Assembly: GCF_000208745.1 (NCBI RefSeq)
Contig: NC_030854.1
Location: forward strand, 3,351,703 to 3,415,702
Reading direction: 5' to 3'
Origin: Theobroma cacao
Lineage: Eukaryota; Streptophyta; Magnoliopsida; Malvales; Malvaceae
Length of the DNA stretch: 64,000 nt
The notes below the pieces were generated by a model. That model did not search any database and was not told where the DNA came from. It was given only the letters and a program-made list of their open reading frames with translations. The first letter of the stretch is position 1, and each line of letters starts with the position of its first letter. Both the position numbers and the translations under genes were made by a program. Positions 48,441 to 60,955 of this stretch are shown in pieces.

Positions 48441-49599
48441 AATAAAGGTATATGCATAGATAAATTTGAAATTTAAATGTTAAAATAGAAATATGGTGGA
48501 AGTTAGTTTTGATATTACTTTAAGCAACAACTTGACCTAAAAAGGTACAACATATATTGACAAGTCGATAAGTTCTTTTTCATTTTTTTTTTCTTTGGTG
48601 CTAAGGCTAACTACTGGAAACAGGGAAATGAACCCTCGACCACTCTATTCCCGATAAATCTTGTAGCAGGTGGGGGTTATGGAAAAGAGAGGAAGGCAAT
48701 GAGAGGGAAGGTTGAAGGACGCGTGTTTCTGAAGTAGTTTTCAAGTATTTAGGGTCTACCAGTAATATTTGATTGTTCTCTTCCTTGAATCATAAAATTA
48801 AGATCTCGAGGTTTCAAAGTATAGATAATTCATTCAATTTATCATTTCTTTTTTCAGAAATTCATATCAAATGAATTTTGCGCTTCTTTTTTATTTTGAA
48901 TTCATTGTGTCATGAGTTTACATTTTTCAGTTCATAAAATATGCCTTTCAAATGAAAAAAAATCCTTACTTATAATCCGAGAGCCAACTCTTCTCTTCTT
49001 GACATAGAATTTGTTACATTCCATTCATTCAATTGTGGTATGTTCTTGTTGCATGGACTCTTTCACTCATTAAGAAAAAGACTCACATTGATCTAAGTGT
49101 ACTTCAACTTAAAGTATTTTTTAAAGAAAGTCACATATCAATAAAAAGTTCATATAGATTCTGATATTAATTATTACCTACTCACAATTTTTAACTTAAG
49201 AACATGTCTATTGGATAAAAATGTGGATTTGTAACACTTACACATTGATAGTAAATTTAGAATCTCCTCTTAGAATAGTTGAAACCCATGTTTTACACAA
49301 TCAAAGAATAAGCTTGTATTTCCATAATGTAATTACTTATGATCCTTCTTTTTTTTTCAATATCTGGTGGCCCATCTTGCCTCTTGGGCTTTTGATTGTA
49401 ATTTGGTTGCGCTTTTAGACTCCTCATCTCTCTCTAGCGAAATTGCAAATGGCTTGAGTCGAGATGAGCAAGTCCAACCCCCACCTCTACGATCTTAATA
49501 ATATCGCTTATAAAATAATATGGCTGCATGTTGCTGCGGTTTCAGCAGAGTTGCTTCGGTAGGATGTGAAAAAGTAAACGGTTAAAAGTGTTGAGAAAT
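48441..49599. other. intergenic
   Basis: No gene was recognised. Short frames (for example around 49221) have no similarity that I can identify. Confidence 0.4.
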
Positions 49600-50330
49600 A
49601 GGGAGAATCGATTAAATATAGATCTAACAATTTTGTATACCATAAAGTAATACCACACCAATGTAATATGGGTTTAAGTAAATTTGGATTTAGGGTAATC
49701 GTATTTTACGTATTAATTGTGTCACACCTCTTTAATCTGTTTAAGATAAGTCTAAGATACGATTAATTAATCATATTATTATTTACCTGTATAATTTATG
49801 ATTTGTTTATTACGCATTTATCTATTTAATCATGCTCAAGTGTTGTGTAAATACATTTAATACACAGTTAAGATTCATTTATTGATTCATATAAATGTTA
49901 ATATTTTTAAAAAGATTTAAATTTATTAATATTGAATTTTATTATATTTGATAAATATCATGATATTTATAATTTTTTATTGTAAAATTGAGTAATAGAA
50001 TCATATTTTACTTGTACATATTTCAACTTAATTGTTTTAATTGTGTTAATCATATCAATTGTGTAAACATGTCATAAATTGTATAAATTATAATAATATA
50101 AATCGTGTTGTGTCGTATAAAATTTAACTCAATATATTTAATAAATGTGTTAATCATGTCTTATCGTATTGCACATTTATTAAACATATTCATAGACGTG
50201 TTTAAGATCTTGACATGAATAATTAATTATATCTTGTTCATATTTACCCGTGTAACTGTTAATACCGTATATTTATATGATATGATTAAAATATATATAT
50301 ATATACATGAATTGTCAGATTTGTTAAATA
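49600..50330. repeat. AT-rich repeat with CGTGT/TTAAT motifs
   Basis: Recurrent pieces such as GTGTTAATCATGTC, GTGTCGTATAA and TTTAAGATAAGTC or TTTAAGATCTTG resemble a common plant dispersed repeat with CGTGTCGTGTTAA motifs. The ends are not defined. Confidence 0.35.
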
Positions 50331-50886
50331 TGCGGGAAGAATTAGAAACTAGAAAATACAGGAGAAATCTAAGCATTTTCCAATGCTCAAAGAAATCCAA
50401 AAGAGTCCAAAATAATTTAAATAATTGATATTAAAATTTATCTAATTTTTAATGCATAATATTAAAAACGAGATATATTTAAATTAAAATAAATTTTTAT
50501 TCTTTATGAATAAAAGAATCATTATAATGAAAGCATTAAACAATTAGATAAAATAGAATATCATCAAATTTCATTTTAATAAGAAATAAATTTAGACTTA
50601 TAAAATAAAAAAAATTTTCCACACAATTGATATTTTTTAAAATTAAAAATGTGATTCCCTTAAAAGCTATTTATCCAATTGAATTTTGATTTATACAACC
50701 ATCCTAAAAATTCGAATAAAATTAATGAATTCATAAATAAAAATCAACCTCATTCTTAGTTTTCTCCCAAACAACCAAAATTCAGCGATACAAGAAACGC
50801 CAAGTACAGAGAAGTCGTAGACCAATCGTTTCAAACCCGGATTCCCAGCTGCAATAAAGAAAGCCAAAGAACTCCTTCCCTCGCGC

Positions 50887-50892
50887 CACGTG
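50887..50892 (+). promoter_or_regulatory. G-box upstream of plastid-protein gene
   Basis: CACGTG within CGCCACGTGTCC lies 139 bp before the ATG at 51026, in a short GC-rich stretch of otherwise AT-rich DNA. G-boxes are common in promoters of light- and stress-regulated plant genes. Binding is not shown. Confidence 0.4.
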
Positions 50893-51025
50893 TCCACTCC
50901 CACGTCTGTGGCGTCGAAACTTTTTCCTTCCCCTTTCCTTTCCCCTTCCCTCCTTTTCTCTCCGCCCATCCCTGTTCCTTCAATTCCCTCGGATTTCCTC
51001 TTCTGACGAAAAGAAAATCTCTTTA

Positions 51026-53400
51026 ATGGCTAAAACATCCACTATTGTCTTCTCGTCTTGTCCTTCCCTTTCTCGTTGGAGGGAAACCAATTCTTTTCTC
51101 CCGACTTCCTTCAGATTCTCAAGTCGTCCTTCTCGTTTCCTTCGTTTCTCTTCCAAAGCTTCCGATTCCGGCAGCTTCCTTGGCGACGATTCTTTTGGTT
51201 TCTTTCCTTGGTCGCCTGATAACAACGGTAAAGAAAAAAAAATCTTTTTTTTCCACCTTAATTATGCTTAATTCTTGAATCTTTTTTATTTACTTGGTTT
51301 AAAAGAGTGAAATCAAATGATTCATCACAAAACATTTCATATCCGAATCTTTATATGTAATTTTACGCCATTTTTTTGTCATCGGAATGGAAAATTTGCA
51401 GTCAACGGAGCAGGGGCAAGATAGATATTTTATACATTAAAATTGTCTCTTTTATGTCACGAGACAGATGATTTAGTTGAATTGATTAAAGGGTCATAGC
51501 TGTTAAGGTAAAGTTTAGTGAAAGATGAAAATTTCTAGTGATGAATGATTGCATTGTGATTTGTAATGTTGATGGGCTATTAGAATTGTTTGTTTTTTAT
51601 TCAAATTTGCAGATGTTGAATGGGTTCAGGAGGAGAGAGTCACTTTGTTCACATCAGATGGACTAATTCAAATCGGAGGTTCCATGGTTCCGAGGCGTCT
51701 AACTTCTTCAGATGTAAGTATCTTGTCATTACCTCATTTTTATCTTTCTTTGTTGAAGTATCCAAGAGTATTGTATGGATCAATGTTTTATTGACAAAAC
51801 ATTGGCATTTTGAACTTTGATTATGGTATTTGGGATTATAGTCTAGTTTTTTGTTTCTTTACATAATCTATCATTTTAGAATCTGGTGTTAGTTGGCTGA
51901 AGAATTTTGTTATGTGGCAGAAGAAACAGGGAAAATCGAAAATGTCTCAAAAATTTCAACGGTTTCAAGAGAGTGATTACATGGATCCTAACCAAAGCTT
52001 GTGTCTAGGTGCTCTTTTTGACATTGCAGCAACAAATGTAAGGAATTTTTAGGCTGTTATTTTGCCATGAACTTGAGGTTTCAATCGTAAAAGACTTAAC
52101 AGATAAGGGATTTGGTCAATCTAGGGACTTGACATGGGTAGAAGGCTTTGTATCATTGGCTTTTGCCGCTCTATTGAGATGCTCAGTGATGTTGTGGAAG
52201 ATACTGTTTTAGAACATGGTGGGGAGGTATGCAGCATTGGACCAATATTATCTGTTTTTTCCAATCATTACCATATTGCATTTTTACATACATGAGGATA
52301 TTGAATTTTTTTTTATATAATTGGGGAGAAGAGATTCGAACCTGCTCTTTAGGCAGGGAGATTATGTACCAACCAATGAGCCAAATGCTCAGGTGCCATG
52401 AAGATATTGAATTGAAAATTGTAATTTGAAATATTATATAAGACACTTTAAAAAATTATAGGTATTATATAAGGCATTCAAAATAAGCTTTCGTCTCCCA
52501 GCCTAAACTTTCAAGATCTTATCACCATATCTGCAGTGTTTGCTTTTTGTTCCTTTCTTTATCAGGTAGCATAGTTCATATTGATGTTTAGCATTGATAT
52601 CTAGCAGAGGAAAGTTTTAGCTAGTATCTTGAGAGTTTGACAGAACTAGCCCATTAATGGCTGAAACTGGGAGTAAGATTATTTGGCTTGTTTAACTAGG
52701 GACATTGTTTACTTATGTTATTGTTATTGAAAGAAAAAGAAAAAAGCCCAAATCCCGTTAAATTCCTATATAATTTTTTTAACCAATTACAACAATAGTT
52801 TTTGGGTTTTGTGTTGGAACTTGTGTAAGTGGACCTTCCCCTTGGCTCCCACACAGCAACCTGAGTTGGCGGTCTTGACTCCCTATTTTCCGATTTAATC
52901 AGCCATGCCAATCTGATCTAATTTCTAACAAACCATGAAAAGTGTCTGCTGAATTTTCCAATTAGCTGCAGCAGCTTTCAGTGATCATCCGTTTTTAGTA
53001 TCTTTCTTGGGCTGTGATGCAGAAGTAGTATGTAATTGTTCAATCTCTTGGTTCACTTTCAAAATGCTCTTTCATATCCACTTTTTTTGAAATGTTTCTC
53101 TTGCAAGCTTAGCGTAATACTTCTTTCCTGTGTTTTGCATTGGTATATCATCGTGCACTGAATTTTATTGAGGGTTTACCCTTCTGTGGCTACATCAAAT
53201 TTTGAAATCTGCCTATTGTAAATTATCAGGTTGTTGCGGCAGAGAAGGCCAGTAAAGGTGGTTTGCATGAAAAGCTTACCATGACGGTTGCAGTGCCATA
53301 CCTCTGGGGTGTTCCGCCTGCTTCTGAGACACTTCACCTTGCTGTACGGAGCGGTGGAGGGATTGTGGAGAAGGTTTATTGGCAATGGGATTTTTTTTAA
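51026..53400 (+). CDS. conserved plastid-targeted protein, possibly RESISTANCE TO PHYTOPHTHORA 1
   Basis: Five exons fit GT-AG borders and phases: 51026-51227, 51613-51713, 51921-52037, 52125-52226 and 53230-53400, giving 230 aa. Residues 1 to about 50 are rich in S, R and F with few acids, as in a chloroplast transit peptide. The conserved part starts near residue 68 (VEWVQEERVTLFT, GGSMVPRR). It continues with DPNQSLCLGALFDIAATNGLDMGRR, RSIEMLSDVVEDTVLEHGGE and WGVPPASETLHLAVRSGGGI, and ends with VYWQWD. I recall this pattern from the small plant family named after potato/Arabidopsis RPH1, but the family assignment is from memory and unverified. The molecular function is not evident. The gene is present only in the right copy. 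Intron 4 is 1 kb and contains a SINE. Confidence 0.8.
52308..52396 (-). mobile_element. short tRNA-derived SINE in intron 4
   Basis: On the minus strand an A box (TGGCTCATTGGTTGG, 52383-52369) is followed by a B box (GGTTCGAATCTC, 52342-52331) and an AT/A-rich tail. Direct repeats CATGAGGATATTGAATT (52291-52307) and CATGAAGATATTGAATT (52397-52413) differ at one base and look like the target duplication. Confidence 0.8.
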
Positions 53401-55255
53401 ATAATTTATCAATCTCTTCTAACCATCACTCGTACATTCTGTACATAAAATTGTTGTATTCCTAAGTACAAAGCTGAATGCTGTACTCAAGGTCGATGAC
53501 CCAATTCTTTAATTGGGAATTGATGTCAATATCCAATTCATTATTCTCAGTTTCCTGTTTTTACCGTCATATAATAATGCCATTGGCCGTGTCGGAACTG
53601 CTGATATGCAATGCTCAACATCTAAATTAGATTACATCAAGAATGAAGTACGTACTAAGATTCTCAAAATTCCTTCTTATTCATTTCACAATTTGATATA
53701 AGCATTAATCTTTTCCGACTATTTAGTAAACTTCACAGATGTAACATTCAAAGGCTGGGTAAAGCAGGGGCCATGTCTATAATGTGGTGACAAATACTCG
53801 CTGGCAAATAGCTGGTAAATGTTACTATTATTTGTCCGTCTTTTGTTGGTCTCCCATGTCAAATCGTTGCTGGGGGATGATGTAGGGAATCATCTATAAA
53901 CAGTTATGGTGATTTTTTTTTCTTTGTTTTTTTTGCTTGGATATAAATCTTATATTGGTTATGCTTCTTAAAGAAAGAACCAAAGAGCTAAGCCTGCTAG
54001 GTTCTTTACATTACTGCAGAACCATTCAGTCTTTCCCTAAGCATGGGTTTTAGAGGAGGAACTTCTACTTGGTAAAAATAAGGAATTTGTGGTGACATTC
54101 ATGTAGAAATTTGCATAGAATGAGCCCACAGTATGATGTTTTCGGCTCTCCCTCCAACCCACCATTAGGGAAAGAACAAAAGGAAGAAGAAGAATGAAAA
54201 GAGCATAGACATTGGTATATACAAATAATTATGCACCATGGGTTTGGAAAATTTCACCCCCTAGAGTGGACAAGGGAGCTTCTTTTGTTGCACTGATTGT
54301 GAAAAAGGTTGAAAAGCTCCAAAGCCAAAGATCTTCCTCTGTTTTAGCACCCCGCCCCAAAACAAGAAAGATCTTTCCGATCAGTTTCGACGCAGCCATT
54401 GACCAACTGTGAATGTCAAGTTAATATGAATCCGTGACTACACGTTCTAGACATGAACTAAAATTATTGAACCATCATTCATATGATTAAAGGGCTGTAT
54501 TCTTCACTTTATAAGCTACCCTCTTAACTTCTTTCGTAGAAGTTGCTTTTTTAGTCTTTTCGATAGTCTTCATTTTCATACTCTAAGTGTCAACATGAGT
54601 CCCTACTTCACTTTTATTAAGTGCTCATTTTGTAGACATTTACCTTTTAATCATTAATTTGTAGTATCATCTCTTGGGAAATGCTCTTTGTCCAATGTTT
54701 CCTTGTTCATGTCGTGAAATAAAGGGCAGCAGAGTAGGGCCAGAGGCCGCTGTTTCAGCACAAGATATAGCATTGTAGCTTCAGCCCTGTGACATTGGCG
54801 TACGACTACGAACCATCTCTTGGGAAAATTTTTAACCCCAGGAGTGAATAAAAGAACAAACGAATGACCTTTGTCGCATTGAGTAAAAGTCAAGAACCCC
54901 TGAAGGAAAATATCTCTCTTCTGTCTTCTCTGCTTTTCAAAGCTTCGATTGACCGATTGTTCGGTCACATAGTAGTTCGTGATGCTATTTACTCCCAAAA
55001 ACTAACAATTTGAAGCAAAACAATCTAAAATTCCCTACTGTTAGCAATATGGATGCGTATAATGGCGATGTCTGCTCACTTTTTTCTAATGGAACTATTT
55101 TTCGATCGAGAGTTTCTTAACATTTTCGTATATAAAACCACATTGAGATATTGAACCATTCATATGATTCGCATGTCTGTCGATCAAGAAATTAGTGAGT
55201 AAAACGTGGGAGCACCCCTTGATTAATTTTTCCTGTTAAGATGCACTAGAGAGCC
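53401..55255. other. intergenic between plastid-protein gene and MYB flank
   Basis: This includes the 3' UTR of the preceding gene. Two loosely similar segments (about 54230-54415 and 54800-54985) share an order of short blocks (GGAAAATTT, ACCCC, TTTGT, CATTGACC or GATTGACC) and may be old copies of one repeat. No gene was recognised. Confidence 0.4.
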
Positions 55256-56877
55256 AAATCTGCACGACGACAGCCCAAGAAAGAAATTTGATACTCCTAG
55301 TTAATTGTCGGCAGTCGACACCTTTTAATGGTTGAAACTGTTTGTTTTCATCTAATAATTGAGAGTTTTTATGTTAGTTGTTGGAAAAAGATTGGCTTCC
55401 TTTGTCCATGGAAGATTTCCATGATATTCTAGCTTTTTTGGCGGTACTTCCTCTCTGTATGTCTTTTACTTTGATGTCTTGTGATAATGCACTAGAAAAA
55501 GATTAAATAACCTGCATAGACATGCTTATTATGTTGGGACAATTTGGAGATTAGAAAGGTTATTACATGAAAAGTTGTCTTGTGACACATCAACAAGATA
55601 TGATTATTGCCCCCCAAAAAACAGTGTGATTGGATGTTTTATGTCAAGTTATTTGCTTGGATATTGGTGCTTATAAACTATTTGAGTTATCAACTTTTTA
55701 TGAAAGGATCAAGCTCTGATTAAGCTTTTCTTTATTTGGGTGTGGTTCATGGCTCATGCAAAAAGATAAGAGCTTATGTTTGCATATTTAGACTCTTCCT
55801 AACGCTAGTTCTTTTAACAAATTAATGAGGACATTTTTTATTTAATAATTACTTGCATGATCAGCTACCATGAAGCTCTTGAAGGTCTGGTACAAGATGG
55901 ATGATTAATTAAGCTTTATAAAGAGAATTAAATAAGCTATAACTTAAGTATGGTGATTTAAGTAGGAGCCTGGAAATTGATGCTAACTCACTAACAAACA
56001 TCCAGAAGCAAATGAATAACTTAATGTGGTTGAATCTTATAATTTCCACAAAGATAGATTAAAATCTCATGGATGATCAGTAGGTGCAACACCTTTTGAC
56101 CTTTTACACCCCACTAGAGAAGACATTCCCAGAAACTCTTTCCCCATATCTTTAAAACCCCATTTGTAGATTTTTGATGTTAATAAATAATGCCTATAGC
56201 TGGCAAAACCCATTAAATCTAACCAAAGATGGCACAAGAAAACAAAATGGTGAAAAGGTCAATGGATTCATCTTTTTCAATAATATTTTGCTTTTCTCTG
56301 TTTCTCATGGGAGATAAACAAAACAGCTAAACCCATTAGCCAATCAAATTGATAAACCCAAGGCATCATTATCCTGAGATCATATGATTTTGTAGCTCCT
56401 TGGACTGCTTCCCCATGAGGATTCTCTGCCACTTTGCATTACACAAATGACCTTGAATTTTCTGCTTTTGTTATATCTCAGTTCCCCCAAGTTGGATTTG
56501 TTTATCATTTCCCTCATTTTCTAATCAAGCTTTTTGCCTCTCCATACCGCACCAATCCTAATCAATTGGGTACTCAATAATTGAAACCTGCCTCACATCT
56601 GTCATGGTGCCGATCGTCAACCATTGAAACTCCAAAATTTGCAGCAGCATGTTTTGCTCACCGCAAAAATAATAAATGTGATGAAATAAATTCATCTGTT
56701 TTACTCTTCAATCCTCCAAAAATCATGCATTAATCAATGAAGATCAATAACATGTAATATAATAGAACGTGTACCATCCCCTCCTATTTTAACTAATTGG
56801 AGGCAAAAATATAAACTATACATCACTTTTGGCTTAATCAGCCTACAATATTTCATAGAATATTAAATTATATTGCA

Positions 56878-56916
<39 letters not shown>

Positions 56917-57420
56917 GATAATCTTCAGACTTGTTTAAGAAGACTTAGATTAGGATTAACATCAAGTCATTTTTAAATCTTGAGGGATAAAATCCACAAA
57001 GATATATACAAAGACCGTCGACCTTGGGTTTGACTAGATTCAAAGTTAATCAATGAGAATTCATTTAAAAGAAAACATTTTAGAAATAGGAAATTGATAA
57101 AAAAATTGGATTAAACAAGTTGAACGCTTAGTTTTCAAGTTTGGTCCTTGAAAAAGATGATAGCTTCTCTGGTTTGATGACAATTAAACAATTATTTCTG
57201 AATTGTTGCAGTAAAAATACTCTAGCCTATAGCAGCACATACATCATTTCCCGAAAAGAAAAGCACAGAGGAAACTTTTTCACCATGTACTGTCAAAAAA
57301 CTGTTTCCATCAGAAATCCACCCCCAAAGCACATAACTCAAGTCTAAATCTGAAATCTTGAACCCATTCCCTCCCCTCACCCTTCAAATCCATCTGATTT
57401 TACACACAGTCATAGTCAGA
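55256..57420. repeat. right copy of MYB 3'-flank segment
   Basis: This is the counterpart of 19460-21624, nearly identical over its middle 1.4 kb. It includes the 3' UTR and downstream region of the intact MYB gene and a CT/AT microsatellite at about 56877-56916 that is longer than its partner. Confidence 0.9.
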
Positions 57421-58951
57421 TCAATAGTACATAACTTTTTCTTCTGCCTTGTTTTCATCAAAAATAAAGCTGCTACAGCTACTAGTGCAAATTAGCTGCT
57501 TAATTTCCTCAAGCCCGTAATCTAATGGTACTGTTTCACCCCACAATCCATTTGACGACTTCTCAGACCATCCGTTAGCACAACCTCCATTTGATGCCAT
57601 GAGCGTTTGGCTTTCATCAGCTTCATTGCAGAAATAACTGTGCATGCCCATTTGTTCACCGTTATTTGCACCATTGCTGCCCCTCGCACCGCCATATTCA
57701 TACTCTAATTCTTTGTTTTGGCTGATTTGGTTGCTGCAAGACCCATCAGAAGAACTACAACTAGCTTCACCTCCAAACATTTGGAGGCCATCCTGTAGTT
57801 GGTAATGCTGAGTAGGACCCAGTAAACTCTCCCGCGGTTGAAGTACGGATGCGGCAGTTACACAAGAAGCACGGCTGTTTGAAAAATTTGAGGAATATGA
57901 TACTTCAAAGCATCTAAAAGATCTAGCTGGCGTGTTGTAGGTGTTGTTGCTGCAATTGTATAGTAACGTTGACGATGGTGATGACAAAGGAGGTGATGGA
58001 GATGGGGAGGAAGTTGAAGATGATTGAAGAAGAGATGAGAAGCTAGCATGGTGAACGTGATGAGGTTTTCTATGAGATTGGGGAGCCATGCCAAAAAGTT
58101 TCTTCTTGAGCTTTGTGTTCCAGTAGTTCTTGATATCATTATCAGTCCTGCCTGGCAACTGAGCTGCTATAATTGACCACCTGTAGTAGTTTGTGATGGG
58201 AGTAAGTTCCATTAGAAGAAATTTAAGTGAGCTGTTTTTGAAACTCTACCTCCACACTCTTGAGAAACTAAACACGGCATGCAAAAGGGCAGAATCAGAA
58301 AATATGATCTAAAATTAGCATATTCTTGGAATATTAAATTAAGTTTATTCTTGAAAGGGCAAAGGGAAAAAGAAGTCTTTTCATGCTTGGTTAATTTCTC
58401 AGGAAACAAAAATCTTGGGAGAAGATTCTGAAACAAAAACTTATGGAGACCCAGATCAAGTTTAAAAGGTATGATATGACAAATAGACATTTTATTTGGA
58501 AAAGACAGGATGATTAACATACCTGCTACCAATGCTTGCATAGAGAGTGCAGATTATCCTATCTTCATCATCAGAGAATTCTCCATGTTTAATATTAGGC
58601 CTGAGATAGTTAAGCCATCTTAATCTGCAACTTTTCCCACATCTCTTAAGACCTAATACAAACCAAACGCATTCAAGATCACCAACAAGAACTATTGAAA
58701 GGACCCTTTACATGCTCCTTCACACTCACCAAGAAGAAAAAGGAGGAAAAGAAAAACTGAAAAAGAGGAAGAAAAAGGAGGAAAAGAAAAACTGAAAAGT
58801 GTTCTTATATATTACCAGCTTTTGGTGGGAGAGCAATCCAGTTCCCTCCAGTTCCCTGTTTCTCTATGTACTCCTTTAACTTTGCATCTTCTTCAGGCGA
58901 CCAGGGACCTTTCTTCACATTAGCCTTATCACAGCAAGGAGCCCTTCCCAT
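57421..58951 (-). CDS. R2R3-MYB transcription factor, MYB36/RAX type
   Basis: Three exons with correct phases (58951-58816, 58652-58523, 58180-57421) encode 341 aa. The start MGRAPCCDK and the two intron positions are standard for plant R2R3-MYBs. R2 begins at [10 protein letters not shown] and continues through [19 protein letters not shown]3 includes [30 protein letters not shown]. The [12 protein letters not shown] variant and LKKKL end fit subgroup 14 (MYB36, MYB68, MYB84, RAX), which acts in the nucleus on Casparian strip differentiation or axillary meristem formation. The C-terminal part is serine-rich (residues ~130-175) and ends with a conserved EEIKQLI motif around residue 313. Which member it is cannot be decided here. 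A fragment of the last exon is at 21625-38813. Confidence 0.93.
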
Positions 58952-59135
58952 ATCTTTTATCTCTCTGTCTCTCACTCTTAATTAACTTGTTTGAATACTG
59001 AAAAACGAGCTCCTTCAACTAACAACAAGAGGTTTCTTTCAAAGTTATGGTGGTGATGGTTGTGAGGGAGGCTGCCTAGCTAGCTTTTGTTCCAAAAGAA
59101 GACTTCAATTTGTTTGGGGGACTGAGGGAAGATGC

Positions 59136-59143
59136 TAATATAG
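59136..59143 (-). promoter_or_regulatory. candidate TATA box of MYB gene
   Basis: The minus strand reads CTATATTA about 185 bp upstream of the ATG, followed by a CT-rich stretch, a plausible core promoter. The start site was not verified. Confidence 0.35.
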
Positions 59144-60857
59144 AGAGAGATAAAACAGAAGTCAAAACACAGGCCGTCTAATTTCAATCATCCATCTGTT
59201 TTCTATAACTCCTGTTGCTTGATTAGCTGAGAGAACTTTCCATCATAAACTAATCAGGCAAAAGGAGAGAGCCTTCCTAACAGGACCATCAAACTAGCTA
59301 GGCCTTAACTTGGTCTCTTCTTTCCACACTCGAAAGAATCCAAAGTCTGCTCAAGTAATGACATACAATTTTGCATTGAAAATGATAGGCTATAGTTTTT
59401 ATTATTATTAATATTATCATTTTTCAAATCTTATAGGCAAAGTCTTAGGGCTGCCATTGTCATTTGCCAATGTGGACGCCTCAATTAAATACTATTTTTC
59501 CATCCATCATATTTTATATGCTGATTTATTTTTCTGCAGTTAATGAGATTGGACCTCTCTATAATTATAGTATGATGGTACTATTACTATATACTATACT
59601 ACAGTATTTTATTTTGCATAACATCATCAAATATGGCTCGTAAAATTAAAAGGAAAACTATACAAAAACAAATTCCAAATCATGTTAAGTAGAGGTATAT
59701 ATACATATACACACATCTCTAATCATTATGTATTGACATGCAAATATCTTAGTAAAAGTTCTATATGATCGTGCCTGTGGTGGGCATATAATTCCAATAA
59801 AATAAGTAACAAATCAAAGGCCAAAAAGATGAAAAGAAGGGATGGAAGGGAGTTATTGGTATGGTGCAGTCCATTTCACTGGTGTTTGATGGGAGGAATT
59901 CATACTATAGGCTGAATGTAAAGTTTTTATTTATGGCGTGACGTACGTGAATTTAACTCAAATGATAAAAATAAAATGAAATTTCGATAAAACTTTACCT
60001 TAGTAAAGAAGAAAAACATGTTACTGCAACAAACATTGGTGGCAGTGGTCCTATATATATATGATCCTCTTTATCATTTACTCAAGTTTATTAGAGATTT
60101 TGCTATTGGGTAAAGTTGGGAGTGCACAATTAGGCATGTTCATTGAATTGAATGGCTACACATATTGATGATATGTCCCATTAGGTCTGCATGTCTCCAT
60201 CCATCCATCCATAGTCTTGGTCCCAATCTCAATAATCAATGTTAATTTACTCTTCCTTGTAAAAAAAGAAAAACAAAACATGTTTTAGCAATTAAAATAT
60301 GTTAATTTTCTTTCCAAAAAATTCCATTTAAAATTTAAACTTTCAATTACAATTGATATATATATATATATATATAAACTTACAAGTAAGCTAATAAAAA
60401 AAGTATGAAATAAGAACAAAATCAACATAGAGATCTTAAAATTTTTACTCTTTCTCTTTACCCTTGACATAAGCTTTCATCGACAATAAATTTTATTAAT
60501 AAAAAATAATTAATTTGGTCAAACACAAATTTGACAGACGAATAGGCGCTAGTAAAAATCACAGCCTGCAGGATTGAATGTGGATAAATTTCCGTGGCTC
60601 AATTAATTAACGTCCCGTCGTTGGACCGGTCTAGACTTAAATATATGGCCACAAATAGGCAACTGCAATGGACAACAAGTTCAGAAGCAACCAAAATATT
60701 TTCAGTCCATTTCTGCCAAACTCTACATTTTTCAAACATCATAAAAGCTTTTATAGAATTCCGCCCACTTGTTATCTCAATTTAATGCTTAAATCTTGAT
60801 TTGATGTAACTGTTGTCTTACCTATGTGATTGAATGGACCAAAATTATTAAGGTCCG

Positions 60858-60955
60858 CATATATATATTTATATGTATAAAGGGTGAACTTCTTCCCCAT
60901 GACCATATATATATATATATTTATATGTATAAAGGGTGAACTTCTTCCCCATGAC
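60858..60955 (+). repeat. tandem duplication of ~50 bp
   Basis: Units at 60858-60903 and 60904-60955 share TTATATGTATAAAGGGTGAA and CTTCTTCCCCATGAC, differing in the length of the leading TA run. Confidence 0.92.

Noticed and set aside
58212..58541. 109-codon frame upstream of MYB exon 3
   Set aside because: It lies almost entirely in MYB intron 2, and the splice sites at 58522 and 58180 join the exons in phase.
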